DNA of 64,000 nt from Pseudomonas thivervalensis. GTDB lineage: Bacteria; Pseudomonadota; Gammaproteobacteria; Pseudomonadales; Pseudomonadaceae. The DNA lies in the NCBI RefSeq assembly GCF_001269655.1, contig NZ_LHVE01000015.1, positions 62,001 through 126,000 of the forward strand, read 5' to 3'. Positions 16,857 to 25,610 of this stretch are shown piece by piece (position 1 is the stretch's first letter; each line of letters begins with the position of its first letter). A model generated the notes under the pieces. That model was given only the letters and a program-made list of their open reading frames with translations, was not told the origin of the DNA and made no database searches. The position numbers and the translations under genes are program-made.

Positions 16857-17951
16857 CTACGGCTTATGCGCCCGCGACAGGAATTCGTGGGATTGCATCT
16901 CCAGCAAGCGACTCAGGGTCCGCTGGAATTCGAAGGTCAGGCGACCGCCGGTGTAGAGGTCCTTGAGTTCGACTTCGGCCGAAATGATCAGCTTCACGTT
17001 ACGGTCGTAGAACTCGTCGACCATGTTGATGAAGCGACGGGCGATGTCGTCGGTGGTGACGCTCATCTGTTCGACACCGCTGAGCAACACGGCGTGGAAG
17101 ATCTTGCCCAGCTCGATGTAGTCGTTCTGGCTGCGCGGGCCATCGCACAGTTCGCGGAAATCGAACCAGGCCACGTCGTCACAGGTGCGGATGGCGCGGA
17201 TCTTGCGATTTTCGATGATCAGCTCGTCGTTTTCGACCGCTTGGGTGCATTCCGGCGTCAAGGCGCGGAAGCTCTTGCGCAGGCTTTCTTCGGCGGCGGC
17301 ATCCAACGGGAAGTGGAACAACTCCGCTTGCTCAAGGTGACGCAAACGGTAATCGACACCGCTGTCGACGTTGACGATTTCGGTGTGTTCCTTGATCAGC
17401 GCGATGGCTGGCAGGAAACGCGCCCGTTGCAGGCCGTCCTTGTACAGGCCGTCCGGCACGATGTTCGAGGTGGCGACCAGGGTCACGCCGTTCTTGAATA
17501 ATTCTTCCATCAAGGTGCCGAGGATCATGGCGTCGGTGATGTCGGAAACGAAGAACTCATCGAAGCAGATCACCCGGGTCTCGTCGGAAAAACGCTTGGC
17601 GATGATGGTCAGCGGGTTCTTCTCGCCCCCCAGGGTCTTCATTTCCTCGTGCACGCGCTTCATGAAGCGGTGGAAGTGCGTCCGTGTCTTCTCCTTGAAC
17701 GGCAATGCTTCGAAGAAGGTGTCCACCAGGTAGGTCTTGCCACGGCCAACGCCGCCCCAGAAATACAGGCCCTTGACCGGCGCCTGGTCTTTTTTGCCGA
17801 ACAGTTTGCCCAACAGGCCCGGCTTGTTGTTCGACGCCGCGACCAGGTCGTCGTACAGGCGCTGCAAATGCCGCACCGCCGTTTCCTGGGCTGCGTCGTG
17901 GAAGAACTCCGGGCGTTTCAGATCAGCTTGATATCGTTCTAGGGGCGTCAT
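16857..17951 (-). CDS. zapE: Cell division protein ZapE (AFG1-like ATPase)
   Basis: 364 residues. The Walker A loop GGVGRGKT is at 66-73, Walker B VICFDEFFVSDITDA at about 128, and later TLVATSNIVPDGLYKDGLQRARFLP carries sensor/arginine residues. ZapE is an AAA+ ATPase that binds and destabilises FtsZ polymers late in division. ATG at 17951 gives the family-typical MTPLERYQADL. TTG at 17963 would add four residues and is less likely. Confidence 0.93.
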   Translation of the reverse strand: MTPLERYQADLKRPEFFHDAAQETAVRHLQRLYDDLVAASNNKPGLLGKLFGKKDQAPVKGLYFWGGVGRGKTYLVDTFFEALPFKEKTRTHFHRFMKRVHEEMKTLGGEKNPLTIIAKRFSDETRVICFDEFFVSDITDAMILGTLMEELFKNGVTLVATSNIVPDGLYKDGLQRARFLPAIALIKEHTEIVNVDSGVDYRLRHLEQAELFHFPLDAAAEESLRKSFRALTPECTQAVENDELIIENRKIRAIRTCDDVAWFDFRELCDGPRSQNDYIELGKIFHAVLLSGVEQMSVTTDDIARRFINMVDEFYDRNVKLIISAEVELKDLYTGGRLTFEFQRTLSRLLEMQSHEFLSRAHKP

Positions 17952-18053
17952 ATTCGTTAGCAAGGCAACAAAAACGGGCCGTCACTGTAGCGATGGCCCA
18001 GAAGAATGGCAATCGGCCCTTATTCGGGCCGATGGTCGGGTAACGCGCCGGAA

Positions 18054-19409
18054 TCAGTCCTGGGCAGGCGTCAGGGCAACGCGCAGCGCTTCAATGGCCG
18101 CATCCCGTGCGGCGCTGTCGGCGAACGTCGGGCTGTTCGCCACGCATTCACCGTCGAGCCAGACGCTGAAACCCAGGTCGTCGCTGCGTACGTCCAAGGG
18201 TTGGCCGGACTGCAATTGCTTGGTCACCTGCCCTGCGGTCTTGCCGTCGGCAAAATTATTCGAGAGCAACAGTTGCTCGCCATCGGCAGAAAGCAGGCGG
18301 AAACGGAAACTGCCGTCGTCTTCCCGGAAGCTGACGAAGCGTGCCGCCTTGGTCGCTTTCTTTTTGGTCTGGGTGGCCACCTGGACCTGGCTGACGAACG
18401 AACGCAGGCCAACGGCCTCGCGCAGTTCGTTGAGGAACGGCGTTGCCACGGCCCGGGCCTTGCTCGCGCCCAGTTGCAGGATGTCTTCAAGGTCCGATGG
18501 GCGCTCGATGAACTGGTGATAACGCTCGCGCGCTTCGCCCAGCTCGCTGTCGAGCAACTGGAACAAACGGCTCTTGGCTTCGCCCCAACCCAGGCCTTGC
18601 AGCAATTCGCTGCGGAACTCGGCGGACTGTTCGGCAGTGGCGAAAGCCTGGAACAGGGTGAACAGGTGCGAATTGTCCGGGTCCTTGGCTTCGCCCGGGG
18701 CGCGGGAGTCGGTGACGATCCGCGAGATCGCGTCCTTCATGTCCTTGGCGCTGCTGAACAACGGGATGGTGTTGTCGTAGCTCTTGGACATCTTGCGGCC
18801 ATCGAGGCCCGGCAATGTGGCGACGCTCTCTTCGATCAGCGCCTCGGGCATGGTGAAGAACTCCTTGCCCTGGCCGAACAGGTGATTGAAGCGCTGGCCG
18901 ATGTCGCGGGCCATCTCCACGTGCTGGATCTGATCGCGACCGACCGGCACCTTGTGGGCGTTGAACATCAGGATGTCGGCGGCCATGAGGATCGGGTAGC
19001 TGTAGAGGCCCATGGTGACACCGGCGTCCGGGTCTTCGCCGGCCTCGATATTCTTGTCCACCGAGGCCTTGTAGGCGTGGGCGCGATTGAGCAGGCCCTT
19101 GGCGGCGACGCAGGTCAGCAGCCAGGTCAGTTCCGGGATCTCGGGAATATCGGACTGGCGATAGAACGTCACGCGGTCCACGTCCAGGCCGCCGGCCAGC
19201 CAAGTGGCAGCGATTTCCAGGCGCGAACGCTGGATACGCAGCGGTTCATCGCACTTGATCAGGGCGTGGTAGTCGGCCAGGAAGTAGAACGAATCGGCGT
19301 TGCTGTCGCGGCTGGCGAGAATGGCCGGACGGATGGCGCCGGCATAGTTGCCCAGGTGCGGAGTGCCGGTGGTGGTGATGCCGGTCAGGATACGGGTACG
19401 CGTCGTCAT
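18054..19409 (-). CDS. trpS: Tryptophan-tRNA ligase with C-terminal extension
   Basis: 451 residues. The class I signatures are HLGNYAGA (HIGH motif, 18-25) and GRKMSKS (KMSKS loop, ~203-209), so it should charge tRNA-Trp. The catalytic enzyme ends near residue 335. About 110 further residues follow a Lys-rich linker (QTKKKATKAARF) and form a separate module, FRFRLLSADGEQLLLSNNFADGKTAG, that resembles the small DUF1508/YegP fold. The E. coli enzyme is 334 residues. The longer form is, to my knowledge, usual in Pseudomonas; what the extra module does is unknown. Confidence 0.95.
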   Translation of the reverse strand: MTTRTRILTGITTTGTPHLGNYAGAIRPAILASRDSNADSFYFLADYHALIKCDEPLRIQRSRLEIAATWLAGGLDVDRVTFYRQSDIPEIPELTWLLTCVAAKGLLNRAHAYKASVDKNIEAGEDPDAGVTMGLYSYPILMAADILMFNAHKVPVGRDQIQHVEMARDIGQRFNHLFGQGKEFFTMPEALIEESVATLPGLDGRKMSKSYDNTIPLFSSAKDMKDAISRIVTDSRAPGEAKDPDNSHLFTLFQAFATAEQSAEFRSELLQGLGWGEAKSRLFQLLDSELGEARERYHQFIERPSDLEDILQLGASKARAVATPFLNELREAVGLRSFVSQVQVATQTKKKATKAARFVSFREDDGSFRFRLLSADGEQLLLSNNFADGKTAGQVTKQLQSGQPLDVRSDDLGFSVWLDGECVANSPTFADSAARDAAIEALRVALTPAQD

Positions 19410-19433
19410 GGGTTATCGCTTGTCAGACTGCTG

Positions 19434-20063
19434 TCAATTCGAGAGGCGCGGCAGGATCAGATCCTTGAGATCGGTCAGCTTGCCATGAAAAAAGTGTCCG
19501 CATTCTGCCACTTTCAGCAGCTCATGGGGGCGTTGGAGCGTGTCGGACCATGCGTAAACCAGTTGCGGATCGACCACTTCGTCGGTTTCCGGCTGGATCA
19601 CGGTCAACTCGCCACCTGTCGGCAAGGGCGACTGCTCGTCCAGGCGCATCACCGCCGGGGCCACCATGAACAGGTGCTTGACCGGCTGCCCCTGGGCTTC
19701 CAGGCGCCCACCCAGGCTGGCGGCGACAAAGCCACCGAAGGAAAAACCGAACAGGGTCAGGGGCAATTGCGGGTATTTTTCCCGCAGCCATTGGGCGACC
19801 GCCTGGGCGTCGTCCACTTCGCCAGTGCCCATGTCATGCGTGCCGGCACTGGCCCCCACGCCACGATAATTGAAACGCAACGTAACCAGCCCGGCATCCC
19901 GGGCGGTGCGTTGCAGGGTCGAGACCACTTTGTTGAGCATGGTCCCGCCCTGCACCGGGTTCGGGTGGCAGATCAGCGCCAGGCCACGGGGGGCCTCGTT
20001 GTCCAGGTACAAGGCTTCCAGTTGGCCCACAGGGCCATCGATGACTACAGGGGTTTCGCGCAT
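19434..20063 (-). CDS. Alpha/beta hydrolase (dienelactone-hydrolase-like)
   Basis: 209 residues. Beta-strand/loop HPNPVQGGTMLNKVV, NYRGVGASAG, and the nucleophile elbow GFSFGG (Ser at about 106) are visible. The likely acid is in the VIQPETDEVVDP segment and the His in AECGHFFHG near the C-terminus. It is a typical cytoplasmic hydrolase of the YpfH/CinH-like group with unknown substrate. ATG 20063 is chosen; an in-frame TTG six bases earlier adds only ML. It is 24 bases upstream of trpS and may share its transcript. Confidence 0.85.
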   Translation of the reverse strand: MRETPVVIDGPVGQLEALYLDNEAPRGLALICHPNPVQGGTMLNKVVSTLQRTARDAGLVTLRFNYRGVGASAGTHDMGTGEVDDAQAVAQWLREKYPQLPLTLFGFSFGGFVAASLGGRLEAQGQPVKHLFMVAPAVMRLDEQSPLPTGGELTVIQPETDEVVDPQLVYAWSDTLQRPHELLKVAECGHFFHGKLTDLKDLILPRLSN

Positions 20064-20211
20064 AAGCAAGGGAAAGAACTCCGTGACCTCGAATAGGGTC
20101 GACTCGTCTAGCTAAAAGTCTGTGCCTGGCATGATTGCGATGTTCTTCGCGGTATACAGCGCAGGTCCGAGCCGTTAACGTAAAGCAAAGCCGTTTATAG
20201 AGGAAGGACTC

Positions 20212-20649
20212 GTGGAACACTCGCTCTTAGTTTGGTTGTTGCCGACTCTTGCCCTGGTTGCCGGTGTCGCCATTGGATTCCTGCTTGCCCGACTGCTGCC
20301 CAACGCGGTGCCCAACAGCACCCAACGTCAGCTGGACGACATCCAGGAACGTTTCGACAGTTATCAGAATGAAGTGGTCACCCACTTCAACAGCACCGCG
20401 TCTCTGGTGAAAAAACTCACCCAGAGCTACCAGGAAGTCCAGGATCATTTGTCCGAGGGCGCCAATCGCCTGGCCCTGGACGAGCAGACTCGCCAGCGCC
20501 TGCTGGCCGCCCTGCAAGCCGATTCGGCACAGACGCCACGGGAACGCCTGACCCCACCCAAAGGGATCCAGGAGCCGCCACGGGACTACGCCCCCAAGGC
20601 CCCGAATTCACCCGGTATGCTCGATGAGCATTACGGTTTGAAGAAGTAA
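20212..20649 (+). CDS. zapG: Z-ring associated protein ZapG (YhcB, DUF1043)
   Basis: 145 residues from a GTG start with AGGAAGG 6-8 bases upstream. One N-terminal membrane helix (about 5-26: LLVWLLPTLALVAGVAIGFLL) is followed by a coiled coil (about 38-95) and a proline-rich C-terminus. This matches YhcB/ZapG, an inner-membrane protein linking the Z ring and envelope synthesis. It is divergent from the hydrolase gene. Confidence 0.88.
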   Translation: MEHSLLVWLLPTLALVAGVAIGFLLARLLPNAVPNSTQRQLDDIQERFDSYQNEVVTHFNSTASLVKKLTQSYQEVQDHLSEGANRLALDEQTRQRLLAALQADSAQTPRERLTPPKGIQEPPRDYAPKAPNSPGMLDEHYGLKK

Positions 20650-20665
20650 TTTCCAGGCAACACCC

Positions 20666-20705
20666 AAAAGCCCGCCCGATCGCATGATCGGGCGGGCTTT
20701 TTTAT
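20666..20705 (+). terminator. Terminator of zapG
   Basis: AAAGCCCGCCCGAT pairs with ATCGGGCGGGCTTT, followed by T6. It can also act on the minus strand, downstream of doeD. Confidence 0.92.
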
Positions 20706-20742
20706 TGCCTCAAACTCCACTCACTTCAATGCTTGACCCATT

Positions 20743-20902
20743 GTGGCGAGGGAGCTTGCTCCCGCTGGGTCTGTAGGAGCTGTCGAGTGCAACGAGGCTG
20801 CGATCTTTCCCCAGACGCTTGAATCCCAAGCGAAAGATCAAAAGATCGCAGCCTTCGGCAGCTCCTACAACGCAGCCAGCGGGAGCGAGCTCCCTCGCCA
20901 CA
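20743..20902. repeat. Nested REP element (two REP families)
   Basis: The outer GTGGCGAGGGAGC pair encloses the inner GTAGGAGCTG...CAGCTCCTAC pair with central GATCTTTC/GAAAGATC, as at 3273-3440. Confidence 0.85.
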
Positions 20903-20936
20903 GGTTATTTGTGTCCTGAAGTATTGTGAACTCAGC

Positions 20937-22322
20937 TCAAGCCAACACCTCACCCGCCACCTGATCGATAGCCCCTTTGGTGATGTCGACGATCAGGTCT
21001 GCATCTTCGCGGGTCAGAATCAGGGGCGGGGCGAAGCCCAGGATGTCGCCGTGGGGCATGGCGCGGGCGATCATGCCGCGCTCCAGGCAGGCGGCCGAGA
21101 CCTTCGGGCCGACTTTGAGTGCCGGGTCGAACGCGGTGCGCTGTTCACGGTCGGCCATGAACTCCACCGCTGCCAGCATGCCGTCACCGCGCACCTCGCC
21201 CACCAGCGGATGCCCCTCGAGCGTTTCACGCAGGCGACGATTGAGGTAACCGCCCACGTCCTCGGCGTTGGTCGTGAGGTTTTCCCGTTCGAGGATGTCA
21301 AGGTTCGCCAGCGCCGCCGCCGCGCAGATCGGGTGCCCGGAATAGGTCCAGCCGTGGCCCATGGCCCCTTCGGCCTGGGAGGCCTTTTCAATCACGCTCC
21401 AGACCTTTTCCCCGATGATCACCGCCGACAACGGCGCATAGGCACTGGTCAGGCCTTTGGCGGTGGTGATCAGGTCCGGTTTCATGCCGTAGCGCTGGCT
21501 GCCCATCTTCGAACCCAGTCGGCCGAACGCGCAGACCACCTCATCGGCAATCAGCAGCACGTCGTATTTTTTCAACACGGCCTGGATCGCATCCCAATAA
21601 CCGGCGGGAGGAACGATGATGCCGCCGGTGCCCATCAGCGGCTCGCCAATGAACGCCGCCACGGTATCCGGGCCTTCGGCGAGGATCATTTTTTCCAGCT
21701 CATCGGCGCAATGACGCACGAAGGTTGCTTCGTCCATCCCCGCCGGGGCCTTGCGATACCAGTGCGGGCAGACGGTGTGCTTGACCCCTTCCACCGGCAG
21801 GTCGAAATGCTGGTGAAAGGTCGCCAGCCCCGTCAGGCTGCCGGTCATGATGCCCGAGCCGTGGTAACCACGGTCCCGTGAAATGATTTTCTTCTTCTGT
21901 GGCCGGCCCAGCACGTTGTTGTAATAACGCACCAGCTTGACCTGGGTCTCGTTGGCATCGGAGCCGGACAACCCGTAATAGACCTTCTTCATTCCTTCCG
22001 GCGCCCAGTCCATGATGCGGCTGGACAGCTCGATGATCGCCTCGCTCGAGTGACCGACGTAGGTGTGGTAGTAGGCGAGTTCCTTGGCCTGCTTATAGAT
22101 CGCGTCGGCAACCTCGGTGCGGCCGTAGCCAATGTTCACGCAGTAGAGACCGGCAAAGGCGTCGATGAACTCACGGCCTTCATGGTCACGAATGCGAACG
22201 CCTGACGCGCTCTTGATGATCCGGCCCTTGAGCGCGCCACTGGCGTGGTCGTGGGCGTGCGTCGAGGGGTGCATGAAATGCGCACGGTCTTGTTCGAACA
22301 GCGTATTGAATTCTTGGCTCAT
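20937..22322 (-). CDS. doeD: Diaminobutyrate transaminase DoeD (class III aminotransferase, Atf) of ectoine degradation
   Basis: 461 residues, fold-type I PLP enzyme of class III. It shows GLSGSDANETQVKLVRYYNNVLGRP, SRDRGYHGSGIMTGSLTG, LIADEVVCAFGR, and the PLP-binding Lys in TTAKGLTSAYAPL (about 288). In ectoine catabolism it converts L-2,4-diaminobutyrate to aspartate semialdehyde, the substrate of the adjacent dehydrogenase. The ATG overlaps the doeC stop by 4 bases (ATGA). Alone it could be a polyamine or omega-amino acid transaminase; the function is assigned from the cluster. It is the last gene of the eut/doe arm. Confidence 0.88.
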   Translation of the reverse strand: MSQEFNTLFEQDRAHFMHPSTHAHDHASGALKGRIIKSASGVRIRDHEGREFIDAFAGLYCVNIGYGRTEVADAIYKQAKELAYYHTYVGHSSEAIIELSSRIMDWAPEGMKKVYYGLSGSDANETQVKLVRYYNNVLGRPQKKKIISRDRGYHGSGIMTGSLTGLATFHQHFDLPVEGVKHTVCPHWYRKAPAGMDEATFVRHCADELEKMILAEGPDTVAAFIGEPLMGTGGIIVPPAGYWDAIQAVLKKYDVLLIADEVVCAFGRLGSKMGSQRYGMKPDLITTAKGLTSAYAPLSAVIIGEKVWSVIEKASQAEGAMGHGWTYSGHPICAAAALANLDILERENLTTNAEDVGGYLNRRLRETLEGHPLVGEVRGDGMLAAVEFMADREQRTAFDPALKVGPKVSAACLERGMIARAMPHGDILGFAPPLILTREDADLIVDITKGAIDQVAGEVLA

Positions 22323-23806
22323 GCGGACTCTCCTGGGAACTGGCCTTGATGATGCAGGCAAAAATATTTGGTTTCGACAAAGGGCTCGAAGCCCTCGCTG
22401 CCACCCTCGCGACCGAGGCCCGAGGCTTTCATGCCACCGAAGGGGATCGGGTGGCCGGTGAACTTGACGCCGTTGACCGCGACCATGGCGTGGTCGAGAC
22501 GGCGAATCAGCGGATAAATGACGTCCAGGCGGTTGGAACAAATATAGGCCGCCAACCCATACTCAGTGTCGTTGGCCATTTCGATGGCTTCGTCCAGGGT
22601 GTCAAACGGCATCACCCCGGCAATGGGCGCGAAGTTCTCTTCACGGTAGATGCGCATCTGCGGCGTGACATCGGCCAGTACCGTCGGTTGATAAAACAAC
22701 CCACCCAAGGCATGGGCTTCGCCCCCCACCAGGCGCTGAGCGCCGAGGGCCAGGGCATCGGCGACACGATCAGCGGTCGCATCGAACGCCGCCTGGTGCA
22801 TCAACGGCCCGACATCCACGTCCTGTTCCTGTCGATCGACCAGGGCCGGCCCGACGCGCAAGGCACGCACCGCCGCGGCGAAACGACTGAGAAACGCCTG
22901 GTACACCGAACGCTGCACCAGGATCCGGTTGGCCGCGCAGCAGTCCTGGCCCGAGGTCTGGAATTTCGCTTCCACGGCGACTTTCACCGCCAGCGTCAGG
23001 TCGGCATCGGCGCAGACAATGAACGGCGCGTTGCCGCCCAGTTCCAGCGCGACTTTCTTCACATCATGGGCCGCCGCTTGCAACACCAATTTACCGACCC
23101 GCGTTGACCCGGTGAAACTCACCGAGCGTACGCGACGGTCCTTGACCAGGGTTTCCATGGCCATTTGCGGCTCGCCCAAGACCACATTGAAGACCCCGGC
23201 AGGGAACCCGGCTTCCTCGGCCAGTTGCGCCAAAGCCAGGGCCGAATAAGGCGTTTCGTGGGCCGGCTTGATCACCACCGTGCAGCCGGCGGCCAGGGCG
23301 GCGGCGGCCTTGCGGGTGATCATCGCCGATGGGAAATTCCATGGCGTGAGCAGCGCGCACACGCCCACCGGCTCCTTGATCGTACCCAGGTGCGCATTCG
23401 GGATATGGCTGGGGATGTTCTGGCCGTACAGGCGCCGGGCTTCCTCGGCGAACCACGGAATGAAACTGGCGGCATAGGCGATTTCGCCACGGGATTCGGC
23501 CAGCGGCTTGCCCTGCTCCAGGCTGAGGATGTGCGCGAGGTCTTCGCTGTGTTCGGTGATCAACGCTGCCCAGCGCCGCAGGATCGCGCCACGGGTCTCC
23601 AGGCTCTGCTCGCGCCACGCCGGGAATGCGCGATGCGCTGCGTCCACCGCCGCGACGATCTGTGGCTGATCGAGCATCGGCACATGGCCGATGACCGTGC
23701 GGGTAGCAGGGTTGTGCACCGCGATGCTCTGGCCACTGTCGCTGTGGACCCAATGGCCATCGATGTAGCAAAGCGCTTTGAACAGCAGCGGATGTTGATA
23801 AGGCAT
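22319..23806 (-). CDS. doeC: Aspartate-semialdehyde dehydrogenase DoeC (succinate-semialdehyde-dehydrogenase-like, Ssd)
   Basis: 495 residues, NAD(P)-dependent aldehyde dehydrogenase. LTPWNFPSAMITRKAAAALAAGC is the cofactor region, ELGGNAP has the general-base Glu (about 255), and GQDCCAANR has the catalytic Cys (about 290). It falls in the GabD-like group. Next to doeD and the ectoine hydrolase genes, the expected reaction is aspartate semialdehyde to aspartate, the final step. MPYQHP at 23806 is the most likely start. Confidence 0.87.
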   Translation of the reverse strand: MPYQHPLLFKALCYIDGHWVHSDSGQSIAVHNPATRTVIGHVPMLDQPQIVAAVDAAHRAFPAWREQSLETRGAILRRWAALITEHSEDLAHILSLEQGKPLAESRGEIAYAASFIPWFAEEARRLYGQNIPSHIPNAHLGTIKEPVGVCALLTPWNFPSAMITRKAAAALAAGCTVVIKPAHETPYSALALAQLAEEAGFPAGVFNVVLGEPQMAMETLVKDRRVRSVSFTGSTRVGKLVLQAAAHDVKKVALELGGNAPFIVCADADLTLAVKVAVEAKFQTSGQDCCAANRILVQRSVYQAFLSRFAAAVRALRVGPALVDRQEQDVDVGPLMHQAAFDATADRVADALALGAQRLVGGEAHALGGLFYQPTVLADVTPQMRIYREENFAPIAGVMPFDTLDEAIEMANDTEYGLAAYICSNRLDVIYPLIRRLDHAMVAVNGVKFTGHPIPFGGMKASGLGREGGSEGFEPFVETKYFCLHHQGQFPGESA

Positions 23807-23936
23807 GACGTTCACTCCAGACCGTTTGCGTGAATCCATGCTAGGGCAGCGATGCTTGGGTTATCGGGTGTTTGCGCGGGGTCAGACCTTGGTTTTTTTC
23901 TGGAAAAGACCTGTTGGAAAGGGTTTTCTGCGGTGC

Positions 23937-24416
23937 TCAGGAAGATGGCGCCAGCTCCGCCGGCAAGGCCCCCGTGGTCTTGATGGTCTTGGTGACGATG
24001 TAGGTGAAATAGCGTTCGATGCCCAGGTCTTCGAGCAGCAGTTGGTCGACGAAACGCTGGTAGGCATCGACATCGGGTGCCTGGATCATCGCCAGGTAAT
24101 CCACACCGCCACCCGTGGCGTAACAGAACGCCACTTCGGGCGCGGCGATCATGCGTTGCTCGAAACGGCGCATGTCCTGGGCGGTGTGCCGGGCCAGGGT
24201 GATTTCCACCAGCACCTGCTGACGCTTGAACACCGCGGCCCAATCGATCTGCGCCCGATAGCCGATGATCAGTCCCGCCGCTTCCAGCTTGCGCACCCGC
24301 TCCCAGGCCGGCGTCACCGACAGGTTGATGGCCTCGGCCAGGCTCGACTTGGTGATTCGCCCATCCTCGGCGAGGATCTGCAGGATCTTGAGGTCGTAGC
24401 GATCGAGCTTGTGCAT
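23937..24416 (-). CDS. doeX: Lrp/AsnC-type regulator DoeX (AsnC of ectoine clusters)
   Basis: 159 residues. The N-terminal winged helix-turn-helix is LDRYDLKILQILAEDGRITKSSLAEAINLSVTPAWERVRKLEAAGLI. The C-terminal RAM/effector domain runs from about 70 to 145. Ectoine clusters of Halomonas (doeX) and Rhodobacteria (asnC) carry an Lrp-type gene at this place, between the hydrolytic genes and the ssd/transaminase genes. Its effector here is unknown. ATG 24416 starts at the conserved MHKLDRYDLKIL. Confidence 0.86.
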   Translation of the reverse strand: MHKLDRYDLKILQILAEDGRITKSSLAEAINLSVTPAWERVRKLEAAGLIIGYRAQIDWAAVFKRQQVLVEITLARHTAQDMRRFEQRMIAAPEVAFCYATGGGVDYLAMIQAPDVDAYQRFVDQLLLEDLGIERYFTYIVTKTIKTTGALPAELAPSS

Positions 24417-24457
24417 GGGCCGGGGCTCTCCAGGAAATTCAAACATCACACCGTCCC

Positions 24458-24579
24458 CGTGGCGAGGGAGCTTGCTCCCGCTGGGCCGCGCAGCGGCCCC
24501 AATGTCAGAGTCGCGATGGCTCAGGCCAAAAAGCGACGACTGCTTCGCAGCCGAGCGGGAGCAAGCTCCCTCGCCACGA
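24458..24579. repeat. REP doublet inside the ectoine gene cluster
   Basis: The outer GTGGCGAGGGAGC pair has a ~75-base spacer lacking the inner family. It separates doeB from doeX and could weaken read-through or act in mRNA processing. Confidence 0.85.
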
Positions 24580-24605
24580 GGTGGTGTGTCAGTTGAGGGG
24601 CGGTG

Positions 24606-25607
24606 TCACGCCAACACATCCGCAATCACCACCAGCGTGTCGCCACACTGCACCAACCCGGGAAAGTGCCGGGCCGCCAGCAGGCCGCTGCGGGCGGCGC
24701 GGTATTCAACCGGGGCGACGCCGCTGCGGGTGGTGTCATGGATACGCGCCACCACCTCGCCCTGGGTGACGTTTTCACCAAGGTCGCGGCACATCTCCAG
24801 CAAGCCATTGTGCTCACTGGCAATGAAACAACTGGCGTCGGGCATGTCGAGCACCAGCGAGGGCTGCAACTCGATCGAGCCTCGCAAAATGCCGGCGTGG
24901 ATCAGCAGGTTGCGCACCCCACGCTCGGCAATCGCCACGCTGCGGGCGGTCGACGAGCCACCGCCACCCAACTCGGTGGTGACGAACACCTTGCCTTGGG
25001 ACTCGGCCGCCGTGTCGTACATCGCCCCGGCGTCCAGCTCCAGCATGCGCATGCAATACGGTGCGTTGAACGCCAGCATCCCGGCCTCGCAGCGAGCCTG
25101 TTGCTGTTTGTCCGGCAAGACGTGGCAGGCGGCGAACGGCAGGAAGTCCAGGGTCCGGCCGCCGGAATGAATGTCCAGGACAATGTCCGCCAAAGGCAAC
25201 AAGGTGCGATTGAAATAGTCGGCGATTTTCTCGGTGACGGTGCCGTCCGGCCTGCCGGGAAAACTGCGGTTCAGGTTGCCCTTGTCGATAGGCGAAGTGC
25301 GGCGCCCGGCGTGGAAGGCCGGGGTGTTCATGAACGGCACGATGATTACCCGCCCGCTCACGTCTTCGGCAGTCAACTGCTGGGCCAGTTTGCTCAGGGC
25401 CACCGGGCCTTCGTATTCATCGCCATGGTTGCCACCGCTGAGCAGCGCCGTCGGGCCGCTGCCGCGCTGGATGACCGTGATGGGAATCATCACGGCGCCC
25501 CAGGCCGAATCGTCCCGCGAGTACGGCAGTTTGAGAAAGCCGTGCTGCACGCCTTCGCGGCTGAAGTCGACCGTGGCGCTGATGGGATTGATGGGCAATT
25601 CGCTCAT
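24606..25607 (-). CDS. doeB: N-acetyl-2,4-diaminobutyrate deacetylase DoeB (EutE)
   Basis: 333 residues, zinc-dependent succinylglutamate desuccinylase/aspartoacylase family (M14-like). The metal ligands are visible as SGGNHGDEYEGP (His61, Glu64) and DIHSGG (His about 147). It removes the acetyl group from the acetylated diaminobutyrate made by DoeA, giving L-2,4-diaminobutyrate. It begins 3 bases after the doeA stop, so the two are tightly coupled. Confidence 0.93.
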   Translation of the reverse strand: MSELPINPISATVDFSREGVQHGFLKLPYSRDDSAWGAVMIPITVIQRGSGPTALLSGGNHGDEYEGPVALSKLAQQLTAEDVSGRVIIVPFMNTPAFHAGRRTSPIDKGNLNRSFPGRPDGTVTEKIADYFNRTLLPLADIVLDIHSGGRTLDFLPFAACHVLPDKQQQARCEAGMLAFNAPYCMRMLELDAGAMYDTAAESQGKVFVTTELGGGGSSTARSVAIAERGVRNLLIHAGILRGSIELQPSLVLDMPDASCFIASEHNGLLEMCRDLGENVTQGEVVARIHDTTRSGVAPVEYRAARSGLLAARHFPGLVQCGDTLVVIADVLA

Positions 25608-25610
25608 GGC

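Noticed and set aside
18006..20096. Plus-strand open frame of 696 codons opposite trpS and the hydrolase gene
   Set aside because: It spans two well-supported minus-strand genes; shadow of high-GC codon use.
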